In this document: positions 15,301-22,933 of the stretch, in pieces
How the letters are laid out: each line of letters begins with the position of its first letter
Position numbering within the stretch: position 1 is the first letter of the stretch
NCBI GenBank assembly: GCA_030867875.1
Contig: JAOWCC010001501.1
Location: 25,789,036-25,853,035 of the forward strand
From: Actinernus sp. WN-2022
Taxonomy: Eukaryota; Cnidaria; Anthozoa; Actiniaria; Actinernidae
Direction: 5' to 3'
Length of the DNA stretch: 64,000 nucleotides
Program-made: the position numbers and the translations under genes
Notes under the pieces: model-generated
The model's database searches: none
The model's input: the letters and a program-made list of their open reading frames with translations, nothing else
What the model was told of the DNA's origin: nothing

Positions 15301-18247
15301 TCACAGCAATTATAAACCGCAATGCCAATCACAAATTGGCGAAGTGATGAAGTAAAAAATCTGAAATTGAAACTCCAGAAGATTCGGTGCGATCTCACGG
15401 CAAAATAACCAATAACAAATTAAAATATCCAAAATGTATTCACCTGGGTGTTTTTATTTGACAGAATGGACTCAAACCAGTTTTCGCATTAGGTGAAAAC
15501 TGTTCAGACCGTAAATAAATTACAAAACTTTGAAACTTTGATTCAGTAGGAAGATATCAAGATAATTTTTGGTGTGATCTCAAAGCAAAACAAACACTGC
15601 TGTCAGAGCTCATTGATTATTCAAAAATGTCACACTTCTGTTCGAGCAATTTGAGCAAAATGATGGATCCCACGTTAAATAAAAAGAATTCCAGAATATT
15701 CTATTTGGTAGACGTTTATCACTTGCCAGTATTAAAAGTTGAGAAACTTTCCCGCATTATTTAACTCTGCATTCTGCAATAAAATCACATGTTCCACGAA
15801 GTTTGCGACATTCTTGTTGTGTCAAAAACCAGACAATTAGTTTCCACGGCTGAAAGCACATGTAAGCACCGAAAAGCTCTTGAATCTATTGAATTGAAAA
15901 CATACAGCGTACGCAACGACTTTTAAAGAATCGTGAAGGGATTGAGGGATAGATTAAAGTATGAAAGTACAGAAGTCTGTAAAGTTTATCAGATGAATAA
16001 AAACACCGAACTTTGCTACAACTAAACTAGAATTGATCGCGTACGTACATAACATGATGACTATCCGAATTCATTTTACCGAAGGTGGTCGAGTCACCGA
16101 ATTCATTTTACCGAAGGTGGTAGAGTCACCGAATTCGTTTTACTGAAGGTGGTAGAGTCACCGATTTCGTTTTACTGAAAGTGGTTCGGTCACCGATTGC
16201 GTTTTACTGAAAGTGGTTCGGTCACCGATTGCGTTTTACCGAAAGTGGTTCAGTTACCGATTTCGCTTCGCCACATTTCGCCACATTTCGCCACATTCAT
16301 TTTACCGAAAGTGGTAAACACATGTGGCACATGTGCCACATGCTACCACATGTGGTTCGTACGGTGTGAAAAACTTTTGACAGGGACTGTATGTAATATG
16401 CAGCACTTGTTAAACAGTTTTTCCATTTTTGCAAGCGTTTCCCTTTCTAGTCTCATTAGGGCAGCATTGATTGGTCTGGCTTCTGGCCCTTTGCTTGTAA
16501 CATGCTCTGCATCAGCACTCATCTGATACCCTTACACTGTTCATGCGCTCTAAGACTATCAACTTGAAAGTTTTGGCAGCCCTTGCAAAAGGAAGACGGT
16601 TTGTTTTTGATGTTAGGAAATTCTAAGCAGTACTGGCAAAACATTTTCCCCTCATCTTCGTTGTAAACAAGCCACTTGAAATCTTTCTTCCAAATTTTCT
16701 TGAATTCACATTCTTCTCTAGGCTTTTTCGCGTCTGTTGGCTGGGAATCAATTCCTGTATAATCACCTTCTGTTTGAGCTTCAGTTTGTTGCGATTTGTG
16801 GCCATTTTCCCTTTGAAAATAACTCAGGAGATTACGAGCCGCCATTTTGTCTCTTTGGTGTGACCGCTAGGGTTTCTGGGAATGCTAGAACTCGATCCAG
16901 TTTCTCTCGGATTCCAAAATGGCGCTTGGAAAATAGGAATGACCGATCATAAATAAAGGCAATGAAACCAATTTTTAAGCATGTTTACTTCAATAAAAAT
17001 GAAAATAATGAAAGGAGGAAATTGTGCACTTGTCCTCTGGGACGAGTAAGTTAAATTTTTAATCGTCCTGTAGGAATTTTTACTCATTTTTGACGAGTGA
17101 AGGACCGTTAGTTTCAAGCACTGTCGACTAGTTGTGGATTGACAATTTGAATGAGAAAAGCAAGAAACTAAAATGAAGAGAGCTTGGAAAAGAGATGTAG
17201 TTACATGTATTTGTTGTAAAGTATTCTTCAAGGTTTTTTTTAACTTTTCCAAAAAATTGGGTCTGTCGTGTGATGGTAATTATGCATCAGTTAATTCCAG
17301 CAAAACACCCCCAGGGACATTTGCATAATTTCAGATCCCAGGAGTGGAGCATTTGCAACTTTATATTGGCCCAGGGGTCAGGCATTAGACAGCATAAGCA
17401 AAAGATGTTCATAAAGTCGCAGACAGTGTGCTCTCTAATATTCTACTCTGTGACAGTATGGAAGGACATTTTACACTACTGAAAATAACTCTTGGAAAGA
17501 AAATATCTTGCAGCAAACATAAATGGAAGCGTGTTTATTGGCAAAAACAAGGACTTTGTGGCTAACTGGCTTGTCTAGTAAAGCTTGTGGTGTATTTAAA
17601 GCAACCATATTTTTCCATTAATGCTCGTTTTGAACTGCTTCTTTGAACTATTTTATAAAGTCAAGCCTGACTTATATTCATTTCACAATGATTCAAAATA
17701 CATTTTCCTTATTTCTTATGGCACTGCTCTAGCTAGTGTACCCTTCGAATTCTAACCCAAGTTGCAGGCACCCCCAATTCATTTCCTAACAGTTCTCTTC
17801 AACAATTCCTCATAATTATAAGAAAATATATGGACAATTAAGCGAAAGAAAATTGTACAGTACCGTACGTAAGATTGGTGCCAAAAGATTAACATGAGCA
17901 AATTTATTGTATACTTGATTCTTTTATTCTCCAATATCGGCATATTCTGCTGTTTCAGTCATCAGCTTGGCACTAGTCACTACACAGTACATTCTACTTC
18001 AGCAAATATACTACAGACTCAGACTCATAGTCATACAGTCTGCCAGAACTGGCAGAAGCACGTGCCCGGCTTGTCAATTGAGAATGTGCTTCAAAGAAAC
18101 TTTCTCAAAGGCTAGTAACATGTCAAACGGACTCATAATTATAATGAACAGATAAAAGAGCAAATATAACCCATAATTTTCGCTCCTTACCTTAGCTCCA
18201 TCCTTCAGCATGTGTTGGAAAGACGTTTTGGGAACGTGAAGCGCCAT
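3393..18247 (-). CDS. CCT8: T-complex protein 1 subunit theta (chaperonin CCT8), exons 1-7, partial
   Basis: CCT8 is one of eight subunits of the cytosolic CCT/TRiC ring that folds actin, tubulin and other proteins using ATP. I assign seven coding exons: 18191-18247, 13174-13264, 9185-9264, 6953-7009, 6004-6078, 4734-4803 and 3393-3475. All have GT/AG junctions and their phases join without a break (171 codons in total). Exon 1 starts MALHVPKTSFQHMLKDGAK. Later exons give GLEEAVYRNIDACRQLSK, SSLGPNG, GMNKMVVNHLEKLFVTNDAA, HPAAKML, then VGDGTNFVIVFAGALL with the nucleotide-binding GDGT motif, then EVIEGYEKACSKAL. All match the theta subunit in order. The remaining two thirds of the protein (next expected residues YGNE) lies left of the window or was not found in 1-3392. 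Introns are crowded with transposons. The Polinton begins about 0.9 kb upstream of exon 1. Confidence 0.94.
3550..3915. mobile_element. MITE with ACCCTGCAAGCAGAGCCTTA inverted ends
   Basis: The left end ACCCTGCAAGCAGAGCC and the right end GGCTCTGCTCGCAGGGTA are inverted copies that extend about 38 bases inwards (TTGGTTTTCTAA against TTAGAAAACCAA). A third, isolated left end lies at 4101-4140. The element sits in CCT8 intron sequence. No coding capacity is seen. Confidence 0.7.
3964..3984. repeat. Poly-G tract
   Basis: An uninterrupted run of more than 18 G follows a T run. Length is uncertain because homopolymers are error-prone in sequencing. Confidence 0.8.
4976..5794. mobile_element. Non-autonomous DNA element with GGGAAAAGTGTAC-type ends
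   Basis: The left boundary (AAAAGTATATTTTATGAT, then CAATTGACACATG) and right boundary (CATGTGTCAGTTGAATCATA, then AATTACAC) are inverted copies. The interior is rich in short words such as GTTGGC, CAACTGTCGGCC and GTCAGCC on both strands. The same ends occur at 63058-63434, and an end-like fragment at about 390-480. It lies in a CCT8 intron. Confidence 0.65.
6592..6806. mobile_element. MITE (copy 1) with GAGCAGATTTCGTATGAGTG ends
   Basis: The ends GAGCAGATTTCGTATGAGTG and CACTCATACGAAATCTGCTC are near-perfect inverted copies of about 28 bp. The same family occurs at 63676-63879 with clear similarity throughout (TACAGCATGGTTACTGTA, GATCCAATCAAATTACAGA). Confidence 0.8.
7098..8785. mobile_element. 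TTAA-target DNA transposon, 1.7 kb, non-autonomous or decayed
   Basis: The ends GGTTACCGTATACCTTCGCG and CGCGAAGGTATACGGTAACC are perfect inverted repeats. TTAA is present on both outer sides (7094-7097 and 8786-8789), the target duplication used by piggyBac and Kolobok elements. It lies in CCT8 intron 3. Open frames inside are a 96-aa basic frame (7804-8094, plus) and an 84-aa Ser-rich acidic frame (8091-8345, minus). They resemble low-complexity N-termini of transposases but no catalytic domain is present. Confidence 0.85.
7804..8094 (+). CDS. Small basic ORF inside TTAA transposon, function unknown
   Basis: This 96-aa frame is very rich in Lys, Arg and Gly (for example KGKKKGKSTGCTKKGEG). 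It lies wholly inside the 7098-8785 transposon. I do not recognise a domain. A Lys-rich stretch like this could be a nuclear-localisation or DNA-binding tail, or the frame may be open by chance. The convergent frame at 8091-8345 overlaps its stop codon by 4 bases. Confidence 0.3.
   Translation: MSCHKYSKERCVMAKTRDNVQKGKKKGKSTGCTKKGEGRISKTKSRRKAMPQIRAKGKASGRQPRAPNVDVDPKPAMLAAMIPSVPQNRPALKFTI
9326..9562. mobile_element. MITE with ATTACCATTTTCATTGAAGT ends (copy 1)
   Basis: Inverted ends of about 38 bp (ACCATTTTCATTGAAGTGCG against CGCACTTCAACGAAAATGGT). A second copy lies at 12793-12990. Both are in CCT8 introns. Confidence 0.78.
9606..10633. mobile_element. TTAA-target non-autonomous element (third, diverged family member)
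   Basis: The ends CCCTTTTCCCTACTGG and GAGGGAAAGGG are flanked by TTAA at 9602-9605 and 10634-10637. An internal stretch (TTGAGGACATCATTAAGTCT at about 9867) is shared with the elements at 11374-12378 and 57295-58304, so all three are related. Confidence 0.7.
10680..10972. mobile_element. MITE built on AGTATATACCACAC inverted motif
   Basis: AGTATATACCACACTCCAGG and its counterpart CACTGGTGTGGTATAATTTA lie in inverted orientation, with several GGTGAATA words between and around them. The outer boundaries are approximate. Confidence 0.5.
11374..12378. mobile_element. TTAA-target non-autonomous DNA element (copy 1)
   Basis: CCCTTTAAGCCCCAAG at the left and CTTGGGGCTTAAAGAG at the right are inverted ends. 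TTAA flanks both sides (11370-11373 and 12379-12382). Most of the roughly 1 kb is collinear with 57295-58304. A 149-aa open frame on the minus strand (11692-12141) is partly kept in the other copy (122 aa) but has no recognisable domain. A piggyBac-like mover would fit the target site. The superfamily is inferred from the TTAA only. Confidence 0.85.
12530..12606 (-). repeat. tRNA-derived SINE-like fragment
   Basis: Read on the minus strand it contains GTTAGCTCAGTGGCC (box A-like) and GGTTCAATTCC (box B-like) at tRNA-like spacing. It lacks a foldable acceptor stem, so it is a SINE-type repeat rather than a tRNA gene. Confidence 0.5.
12793..12990. mobile_element. MITE with ATTACTGTTTTCATTGAAGT ends (copy 2)
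   Basis: The inverted ends TACTGTTTTCATTGAAGTGT and GCACTTCAACAAAAACAGTA match the element at 9326-9562. Confidence 0.75.
14385..14580. repeat. 32-bp tandem repeat array, left end of mariner-like element
   Basis: About six units of the type ACCGATTGTGTTTTAACGAA plus AGTGGTTCGGTC, with point differences between units and no spacers. Confidence 0.85.
16070..16262. repeat. 32-bp tandem repeat array, right end of mariner-like element
   Basis: About six units (GATTGCGTTTTACTGAAAGT followed by GGTTCGGTCACC) in the same orientation as the left array, followed by three CGCCACATTT words. Confidence 0.85.
16519..16845 (-). CDS. hAT-type TTF/BED-like zinc-finger ORF (ZNF862/ZMYM-like N-terminus)
   Basis: This 108-aa frame begins MAARNLLSYFQ. 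After an acidic linker it contains KIWKKDFKWLVYNEDEGK followed by MFCQYCLEF, a Phe/Cys stretch and a final SLRAHEQCKG. The spacing W..V/Y-..GKMFC..C...F.KG..NF...SL..H matches the TTF-type zinc finger at the start of hAT transposases and of domesticated ZNF862-like genes. It lies inside the hAT element 13915-17123 and is probably its first exon. The transposase core is absent or replaced by the nested mariner-like element, so it is likely a remnant. Confidence 0.65.
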   Translation of the reverse strand: MAARNLLSYFQRENGHKSQQTEAQTEGDYTGIDSQPTDAKKPREECEFKKIWKKDFKWLVYNEDEGKMFCQYCLEFPNIKNKPSSFCKGCQNFQVDSLRAHEQCKGIR

Positions 18248-18329
18248 CTTGAAAAATTTGTGTGGAACTCCTTTACGGGTGCGCGGAGTATCCTGGGAGA
18301 ATACCACAGGAAGCCCAATGAGTGGTAAT

Positions 18330-19118
18330 GATCATCATCATCATCATGTTTTATTTGACTCAATAATAAGTTTACAATTTGGAAATATACTTATGAATTG
18401 ACATTTACGATGTGAATATTTGAACATATAATATTAACTAATATAATTATTTTATTGAGTTCGGGTCATCCTAATAGCATAAACTAATCGAGAGGATGAC
18501 CCTCAATACTTATATTTAAAGGGAGAATACATTAAAGTAAGTTTGTATTTCTTCAGTAATAGTATTATAATCTAATAAATATTATAAAATCAAGACTAGT
18601 CAAAGGAATAATTATCTAAAACAGAGCGTTTAATATTTTTACGAAAGGAGACGAGAGAGGTTATGTTTCTTATATCAGAAGGTAAAGAATTCCAAAGTTT
18701 TGAGCCAGTATATTGAAGAGAACGTAGTCCATAGTGAGTAGTTTTAACAGCTTTTAAATATATATCATTACTTAGAGATTGACGGGTGGGATAGGAGTGA
18801 ACATTGGATACATACTTAAAATAGTCACTAAAGCTACTAGGTGTTAGATTATGAGACCACTGAAAAAGAAATGAAAGAATTTGAAGATTAATAACATCGT
18901 TAAACTTAAGCATGTTGAGTGATTTAAAGAGAGGTTCAGAGTGGGATCTAGGTTCTGAAAAAGTTATAATTCTTACAGCTTTTTTCTGGATTATAGAAAT
19001 AGGCTTTAGGTAACTATGGTATGTAAGCCCGGGTATGTAAGACCCCAGGCTTGAACACCATAAGTTATAAATGGATAAACTAGAGCATAATAAACCACTC
19101 CTCCTCGCTTGCACAAAC
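18330..19118 (-). mobile_element. CR1/L2-like LINE fragment: end of ORF2 and 3' tail
   Basis: The minus-strand frame 18596-19118 encodes the segment after the reverse transcriptase domain of non-LTR retrotransposons. QKKAVRIITFS, SYPTRQS, GSKLWNSLPSDIRN and SLVSFRKNIK are hallmark words of that tail. It is followed by about 250 bases of 3' UTR ending in a short (ATG)n microsatellite at about 18332-18347, typical of LINE 3' ends. The open frame seems to start further upstream only because it runs into the Polinton terminal repeat at 19119. The matching upstream part of a LINE lies on the far side of the Polinton (38862-39030). Confidence 0.8.
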
Positions 19119-19450
19119 TTTGTCGAAGGTTTGACATCCTTGCACAACTTGTTGGGAAGTTTTTCCAGAACCGCCATTGTTCATACTACTTTATCCACAG
19201 TGTTACCCAAAATTGTCACTAGACATTCTTACACCTAAAAATCCAAACTTGAGAACCTATTAGAGAAATGATTACTATACTGTATATCGATCTCTTCCAC
19301 TATGGATAATATATCGTGCCTTCCCATGGAAATCTTGACTAAGATCGTAGAGCATGCAGGTCCTACGTCATTCGCAAGCATCGCAAGGACATCGAAACGC
19401 CTAAACGGTGCCGCATCTCTCGCGCGCTACGAAAACGTAGACCAAGAGTT
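19119..19450. repeat. Polinton left terminal inverted repeat
   Basis: Starting with TTTGTCGAAGGTTTGACATC, it is the reverse complement of 38530-38861 with very few differences up to about 19432, then similarity fades. It includes the first about 45 codons of the F-box/ankyrin gene. Confidence 0.9.
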
Positions 19451-19936
19451 CCGCACGCGAGTACTCACCCTAGGTCTCGAGGCCGCCCAAGACGACGCCG
19501 ATCGAGACGGCTTGGTCAAAACGTTCAACGTTTCCATGGAGGGAAAGAACACCGTAGTGTTAGCTCACGCTAGTGCACACGGAAACTCGACGTCATCAAA
19601 TGGCTCGTCAAGCGCATTCAGTTCAACGTAGAGGATGACAATGATGGGGCTGTGGCCTTCGCACTTCTCTGTGCTAGCCAACTTGGCCATCTCGAAACAT
19701 TCAAATGGATTGTCGAACGCTTTCGACTTAGCATAGAAGGCATGCACGTCCGCGACGCCCTAATGAGTGCCGAAGTGAATAACCATCTCGAAGTAGTTAA
19801 ATGGATTGTCGAACACTTTCAGCTTAACGCAGAGGACGGATACGTTCGTTCTGCCCTACGAGACGCTTCAGAGAATGACTACCTCGAGATAACCAGATGG
19901 CTCGTTGAATGCTTTCCAGCTCAGCCTATAGAATAG
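19302..19936 (+). pseudogene. F-box/ankyrin-repeat protein, left copy, frameshifted
   Basis: Residues 1-45 (MDNISCLPMEILTKIVEHAG onward) form an F-box-like helix set (LPxEIL, SFASIARTSKRLN) and are identical or nearly so to the right-end gene. The first frame ends at 19631. The coding signal moves to the frame of 19652-19936 at about 19575-19580, consistent with a single-base loss. That frame holds degenerate ankyrin units of the type LGHLETFKWIVERF, NNHLEVVKWIVEHF and NDYLEITRWLVECF. The shared 5' part lies in the terminal repeat; the 3' parts of the two copies are divergent. F-box plus ankyrin proteins commonly recruit SCF ubiquitin ligases. That role is inferred here. Confidence 0.7.
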
Positions 19937-20037
19937 ATATGCTCGTTCTGCCCTACAAAATCCTGCCCCAAATTGTCACTAGATATTCGCGCGCGTTCCA
20001 ACCGACCAATGATTTTTACTCAACATGACAGTACCAC

Positions 20038-20049
20038 TTAAACATATAG
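20038..20049 (+). promoter_or_regulatory. TTAAACATATAG promoter-like motif before zinc-finger gene
   Basis: TTAAACATATAG followed by CTCCACTAAGATATACG lies 29-40 bases before the ATG. The same block, with two or three changes, precedes the polymerase gene. Related motifs precede three minus-strand genes. Confidence 0.55.
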
Positions 20050-20077
20050 CTCCACTAAGATATACGACCCATATGAG

Positions 20078-20287
20078 ATGGAGTGTGAAAAGTGTGGAAG
20101 AGCATTTAAGAGGAGTTGGAATCTGAAACGCCATCGAGAGAATCGCAAAACCCCGTGCGTTAGGGTCCCAAAGCAGTACATTTGTGAGAGTTGTGGCGGA
20201 GAGCTAAGCTGCTACTTTGCTTTGTGGAGACATAAGAAGAACAACTGTCCTACCTACCACCCTAAACCCATCGTTAACGAAAACTAG
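20078..20287 (+). CDS. Small C2H2 zinc-finger protein
   Basis: 69 aa. A classical finger C-x2-C-x12-H is seen as CEKCGRAFKRSWNLKRH at residues 3-19 with a trailing Cys. It is followed by a second Cys/His set (ICESCGG, then LWRHKKNNC). Fingers of the form FKR..NLKRH..R..PC are common in large DNA viruses and virus-like elements, so a DNA-binding regulatory role is likely. It has its own promoter-like motif and precedes the DNA polymerase in the same direction, with a 78-base gap. The ATG is the first in the frame and lies suitably downstream of the motif. Confidence 0.75.
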   Translation: MECEKCGRAFKRSWNLKRHRENRKTPCVRVPKQYICESCGGELSCYFALWRHKKNNCPTYHPKPIVNEN

Positions 20288-20325
20288 ACGCACACGCACA
20301 CATTTACTCAATATCGTATAACCAT

Positions 20326-20337
20326 TTAAACATATAG
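20326..20337 (+). promoter_or_regulatory. TTAAACATATAG promoter-like motif before DNA polymerase
   Basis: TTAAACATATAGATCCACTA followed by TAGTATACG lies 29-40 bases before the polymerase ATG. It is nearly identical to the block before the zinc-finger gene at the same distance. Confidence 0.55.
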
Positions 20338-20365
20338 ATCCACTATAGTATACGCCCGCCCCAAT

Positions 20366-22933
20366 ATGGAACACCTTACATTTGAGCGAACCCATCGGAC
20401 CATCGGTAAGTATCTACGTGGGTGGCAGATGGACGTCCCCATAGGCCACGAACTAGGCGTTGACCCAAGGGCCTTCCTAGATGGTGTCCGCCATGACATT
20501 CATCAGAAGTTGGTGGAAGAAGTCGACGACCTACGTGGAGTGAAGTTCCAACTCGCTCTGAAGGTGATGCTACGGAAGGACCATCCGGACGGTAGCAACG
20601 AGTTTACTGACCCTACGATGCGCCACAACCAGGAGGTTGTCATGCAGACCGACGAGATTCATGAGGCCTTAGACAGAGCCATCCCAACGATTCTAGAGCG
20701 TTTCGAGAAGTGGACGAATAGAGGCTCTGGATGGGTTGTCGACCACATCATCCTTCTCTATCTAAACATCGCTCTCTACCAACCCTTGAGAGGTGGATCC
20801 TACATCGAACTACCCCAGGAAGTTGCGAGTAAGAAAGCAGTGATAAACGTAAGGAACAACGATGACAACTGCTTTCGTTGGACACTACGCTCAGCAATGT
20901 TTCCGGTTGCGAAACACCCACAGAGGACGTCAAAGTATCGAGAAAACGATGGGTTGAAATTAGATTGGCTTAGTCTACCAACGCCAATCTCACAAATAAC
21001 GCGCGTAGAGAAGCAGCTCGACCTAGCAATCAATGTCTTCGGCTGGGAGAAAGGTGTGGTGGTAGTCTATAGGATTAGCGAGCAATGTGGGGACATCCCA
21101 CGCATCAACATGCTGCTCATAGAGAAGTCCGGAAAGTACCACTATGCCTGGATTAAGGACTTGAACCGCCTCCTCTACAGTCATAGCAAGCACGAACACC
21201 GAAAGCACTTCTGCGAGCGATGCCTACATGGGTACTGCCGAGAAGACCTCCTTGAAGCCCACAAGCCCGAGTGTCGAGGTATAGGGGGAACCGCCGTGAG
21301 AGTGGAAATGCCTAAAGAGGGCGAAAACAAGCTCTCCTTCCAAAACCACCACAGACAGCTACCAGCTCCATACGTTATCTACGCTGACTTTGAGGCTTTG
21401 ACCACGAAGATCGCAGGACCAGAGTTGGACCCCACGAAGAGCAACACTCAGAACACACAACATCATGTGGCTTGTGGCTTTGGCTACGTCGTGGTGCGAT
21501 GTGATGGTCATACAGAGCCTCCAGTCGTTTACAGAGGTCGGGATGCCGCAGAATGGTTCCTGGAGGCAATGCAACGAGAAGAATCGAGAATCAAGATAGT
21601 TTTGGAAAATCCCAAAGCAATATGGATGACTCCCCAGGATGAGTTTGCCCACAATACGGCCACAATCTGCCATGTGTGTGAGAAGCCACTCTACGGTGAC
21701 TCAGTTCGCGACCATTGCCACATCACAGGAAAGTACAGAGGCGCAGCCCACAATGCTTGTAACCTCAAGCTGCGGTTGAACCCCAAGACCACGACCATAC
21801 CAGTCGTGTTCCACAACTTGCGGGGTTACGACGCGCATCTAATAATGCAGGCTATTTCCAAGACGAAGGGGCAGATCACGTGCATCCCTAACAACACGGA
21901 GAAGTACGTATCGTTCTCCCTAGACCAACTGCGATTCATCGACAGCGCTCAATTCCTCTTGGCATCCCTAGACAAGCTGGTGTCAGCTAACCAGCCAGAA
22001 GCCTTCCAGATTACTGCTCTGTATGAGCCTAGTGTAGAGCGGCAACGCCTGCTTTTGCGAAAAGGCATCTATCCGTATGAGTATATGGATAGCTGGGATC
22101 GGTTTGCAGATCCACTCCCACCACAAGCCGAATTCTACAGCAAGCTATCAGCTGAAGGCATTTCCGATGAGGACTACGAACACGCTCAAAAGGTCTGGAG
22201 GACTTTCGGCTGCGAAGACATGGGAGATTACCACGACCTATATCTCCGAACCGATGTGCTTCTTCTGGCAGATGTCTTTGAGACCTTTCGGGAAACGTGT
22301 CTACGTCAGTATGGCTTGGATCCTGCACACTACTACACCAGCCCTGGTCTCTCTTGGGATGCGCTCTTGAAAGCTACAGGTGTGGAGCTCGAGCTGCTTG
22401 TGGACTATGACCAGCATCTCTTCGTAGAGAAGGGTCTACGTGGTGGAATATCTATGGTATCCAAAAGACACGCCAAGGCCAACAATCCTCTGGTTGAGTG
22501 CCATGACCAATCCAAGCCCACAACGTACATCCAGTACCTCGATGCCAACAACCTATATGGATGGGCGATGAGTCAGCCACTACCAACGGGAGGCTTCGGG
22601 TGGGTAGAGGACCTTCGAGGACTCACCAATGCCATAGTGGACTGTCCATCTGACAGCCCTAAGGGCTACATACTAGAAGTGGATCTCGGATACCCACAAG
22701 AACTCCACAACGCGCACAATGCCTATCCGCTAGCACCAGAGCGCATGAAGATCCCAAAGGAGTGGATGTCCGAATATCAGTGCAACCTCAAAGGTACGTC
22801 AATAGAGGTTGAAAAGTTGGTGCCGAACCTCCACGACAAAGAGCGATACGTAAGTACTCCACTACCGCAATCTACAGCTTTACCTATCCCTAGGCATGCA
22901 TCTCAAGAAGATTCACAGAGCACTACGATTTGA
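20366..22933 (+). CDS. Protein-primed-type family B DNA polymerase, N-terminal part (frameshifted gene)
   Basis: Replicative DNA polymerase of Polinton/adintovirus type. Seen in order: an N-terminal domain with NNDDNCFRWTLRSA, a C2H2-like finger (FCERCLHGY...H..EC, about residues 282-300), exonuclease motif I (YADFEA, D about 339 and E about 341), a Cys/His endonuclease-VII-like block (CHVCEK...DHCHITGKYRGAAHNACN, about 435-466), exonuclease motif II (FHNLRGYDAHLI, about 482), exonuclease motif III (LYLRTDVLLLADV, about 625) and palm motif A (LDANNLYGWAMSQ, about 723). The fingers and the rest of the palm continue in another frame from about 22860. Coding signal leaves this frame near 22850-22860, and the last roughly 25 residues here are not real. 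A run of GTA repeats at the break suggests a small duplication. Confidence 0.9.
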   Translation: MEHLTFERTHRTIGKYLRGWQMDVPIGHELGVDPRAFLDGVRHDIHQKLVEEVDDLRGVKFQLALKVMLRKDHPDGSNEFTDPTMRHNQEVVMQTDEIHEALDRAIPTILERFEKWTNRGSGWVVDHIILLYLNIALYQPLRGGSYIELPQEVASKKAVINVRNNDDNCFRWTLRSAMFPVAKHPQRTSKYRENDGLKLDWLSLPTPISQITRVEKQLDLAINVFGWEKGVVVVYRISEQCGDIPRINMLLIEKSGKYHYAWIKDLNRLLYSHSKHEHRKHFCERCLHGYCREDLLEAHKPECRGIGGTAVRVEMPKEGENKLSFQNHHRQLPAPYVIYADFEALTTKIAGPELDPTKSNTQNTQHHVACGFGYVVVRCDGHTEPPVVYRGRDAAEWFLEAMQREESRIKIVLENPKAIWMTPQDEFAHNTATICHVCEKPLYGDSVRDHCHITGKYRGAAHNACNLKLRLNPKTTTIPVVFHNLRGYDAHLIMQAISKTKGQITCIPNNTEKYVSFSLDQLRFIDSAQFLLASLDKLVSANQPEAFQITALYEPSVERQRLLLRKGIYPYEYMDSWDRFADPLPPQAEFYSKLSAEGISDEDYEHAQKVWRTFGCEDMGDYHDLYLRTDVLLLADVFETFRETCLRQYGLDPAHYYTSPGLSWDALLKATGVELELLVDYDQHLFVEKGLRGGISMVSKRHAKANNPLVECHDQSKPTTYIQYLDANNLYGWAMSQPLPTGGFGWVEDLRGLTNAIVDCPSDSPKGYILEVDLGYPQELHNAHNAYPLAPERMKIPKEWMSEYQCNLKGTSIEVEKLVPNLHDKERYVSTPLPQSTALPIPRHASQEDSQSTTI

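Larger units (their letters stand above)
14268..16389. mobile_element. Tc1/mariner-like non-autonomous element with subterminal 32-bp repeat arrays
   Basis: The ends CAGTCCATGTCAAAAGTTTT and AAAACTTTTGACAGGGACTG are flanked by TA on both sides, as for Tc1/mariner elements. About 2.1 kb long and without a transposase frame. Near both ends there is an array of a 32-bp unit, in the same direct orientation at both ends. Confidence 0.8.
13915..17123 (-). mobile_element. hAT element with 5-bp target duplication, itself interrupted
   Basis: The ends CAGTGCTTGAAACTAAC and GTTAGTTTCAAGCACTG are perfect 17-bp inverted repeats of hAT type (CAGTG start). TCGAC is duplicated on both sides (13910-13914 and 17124-17128). 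Five-base duplications are known for the hAT5 group. It carries the zinc-finger ORF at 16519-16845 and is interrupted by the mariner-like element at 14268-16389. Confidence 0.85.
13755..17280. mobile_element. Outer MITE of a three-level nest
   Basis: The left part (GGCCCTCCCAATAAAATGTT, 13755-13909) and the part after 17129 (TTGTGGATTGACAATTTG onward) together match the compact element at 46262-46512. That copy shows the uninterrupted arrangement. A hAT element (13915-17123) is inserted between them. The right terminus near 17280 is diverged. Confidence 0.65.

Noticed and set aside
14385..16262. Possible CRISPR array
   Set aside because: The 32-bp units are contiguous without spacers, diverge by point changes and lie in a eukaryotic transposon.
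22029..22370. ORFs of about 97-99 aa on both strands inside PolB
   Set aside because: Shadows of a strongly conserved polymerase segment (exonuclease motif III).
22850..22880. Spliceosomal intron in PolB at GTAAGT
   Set aside because: The next AG sites are less than about 50 bases away and polymerase-like coding continues immediately after the site in a shifted frame, so a frameshift is more likely.
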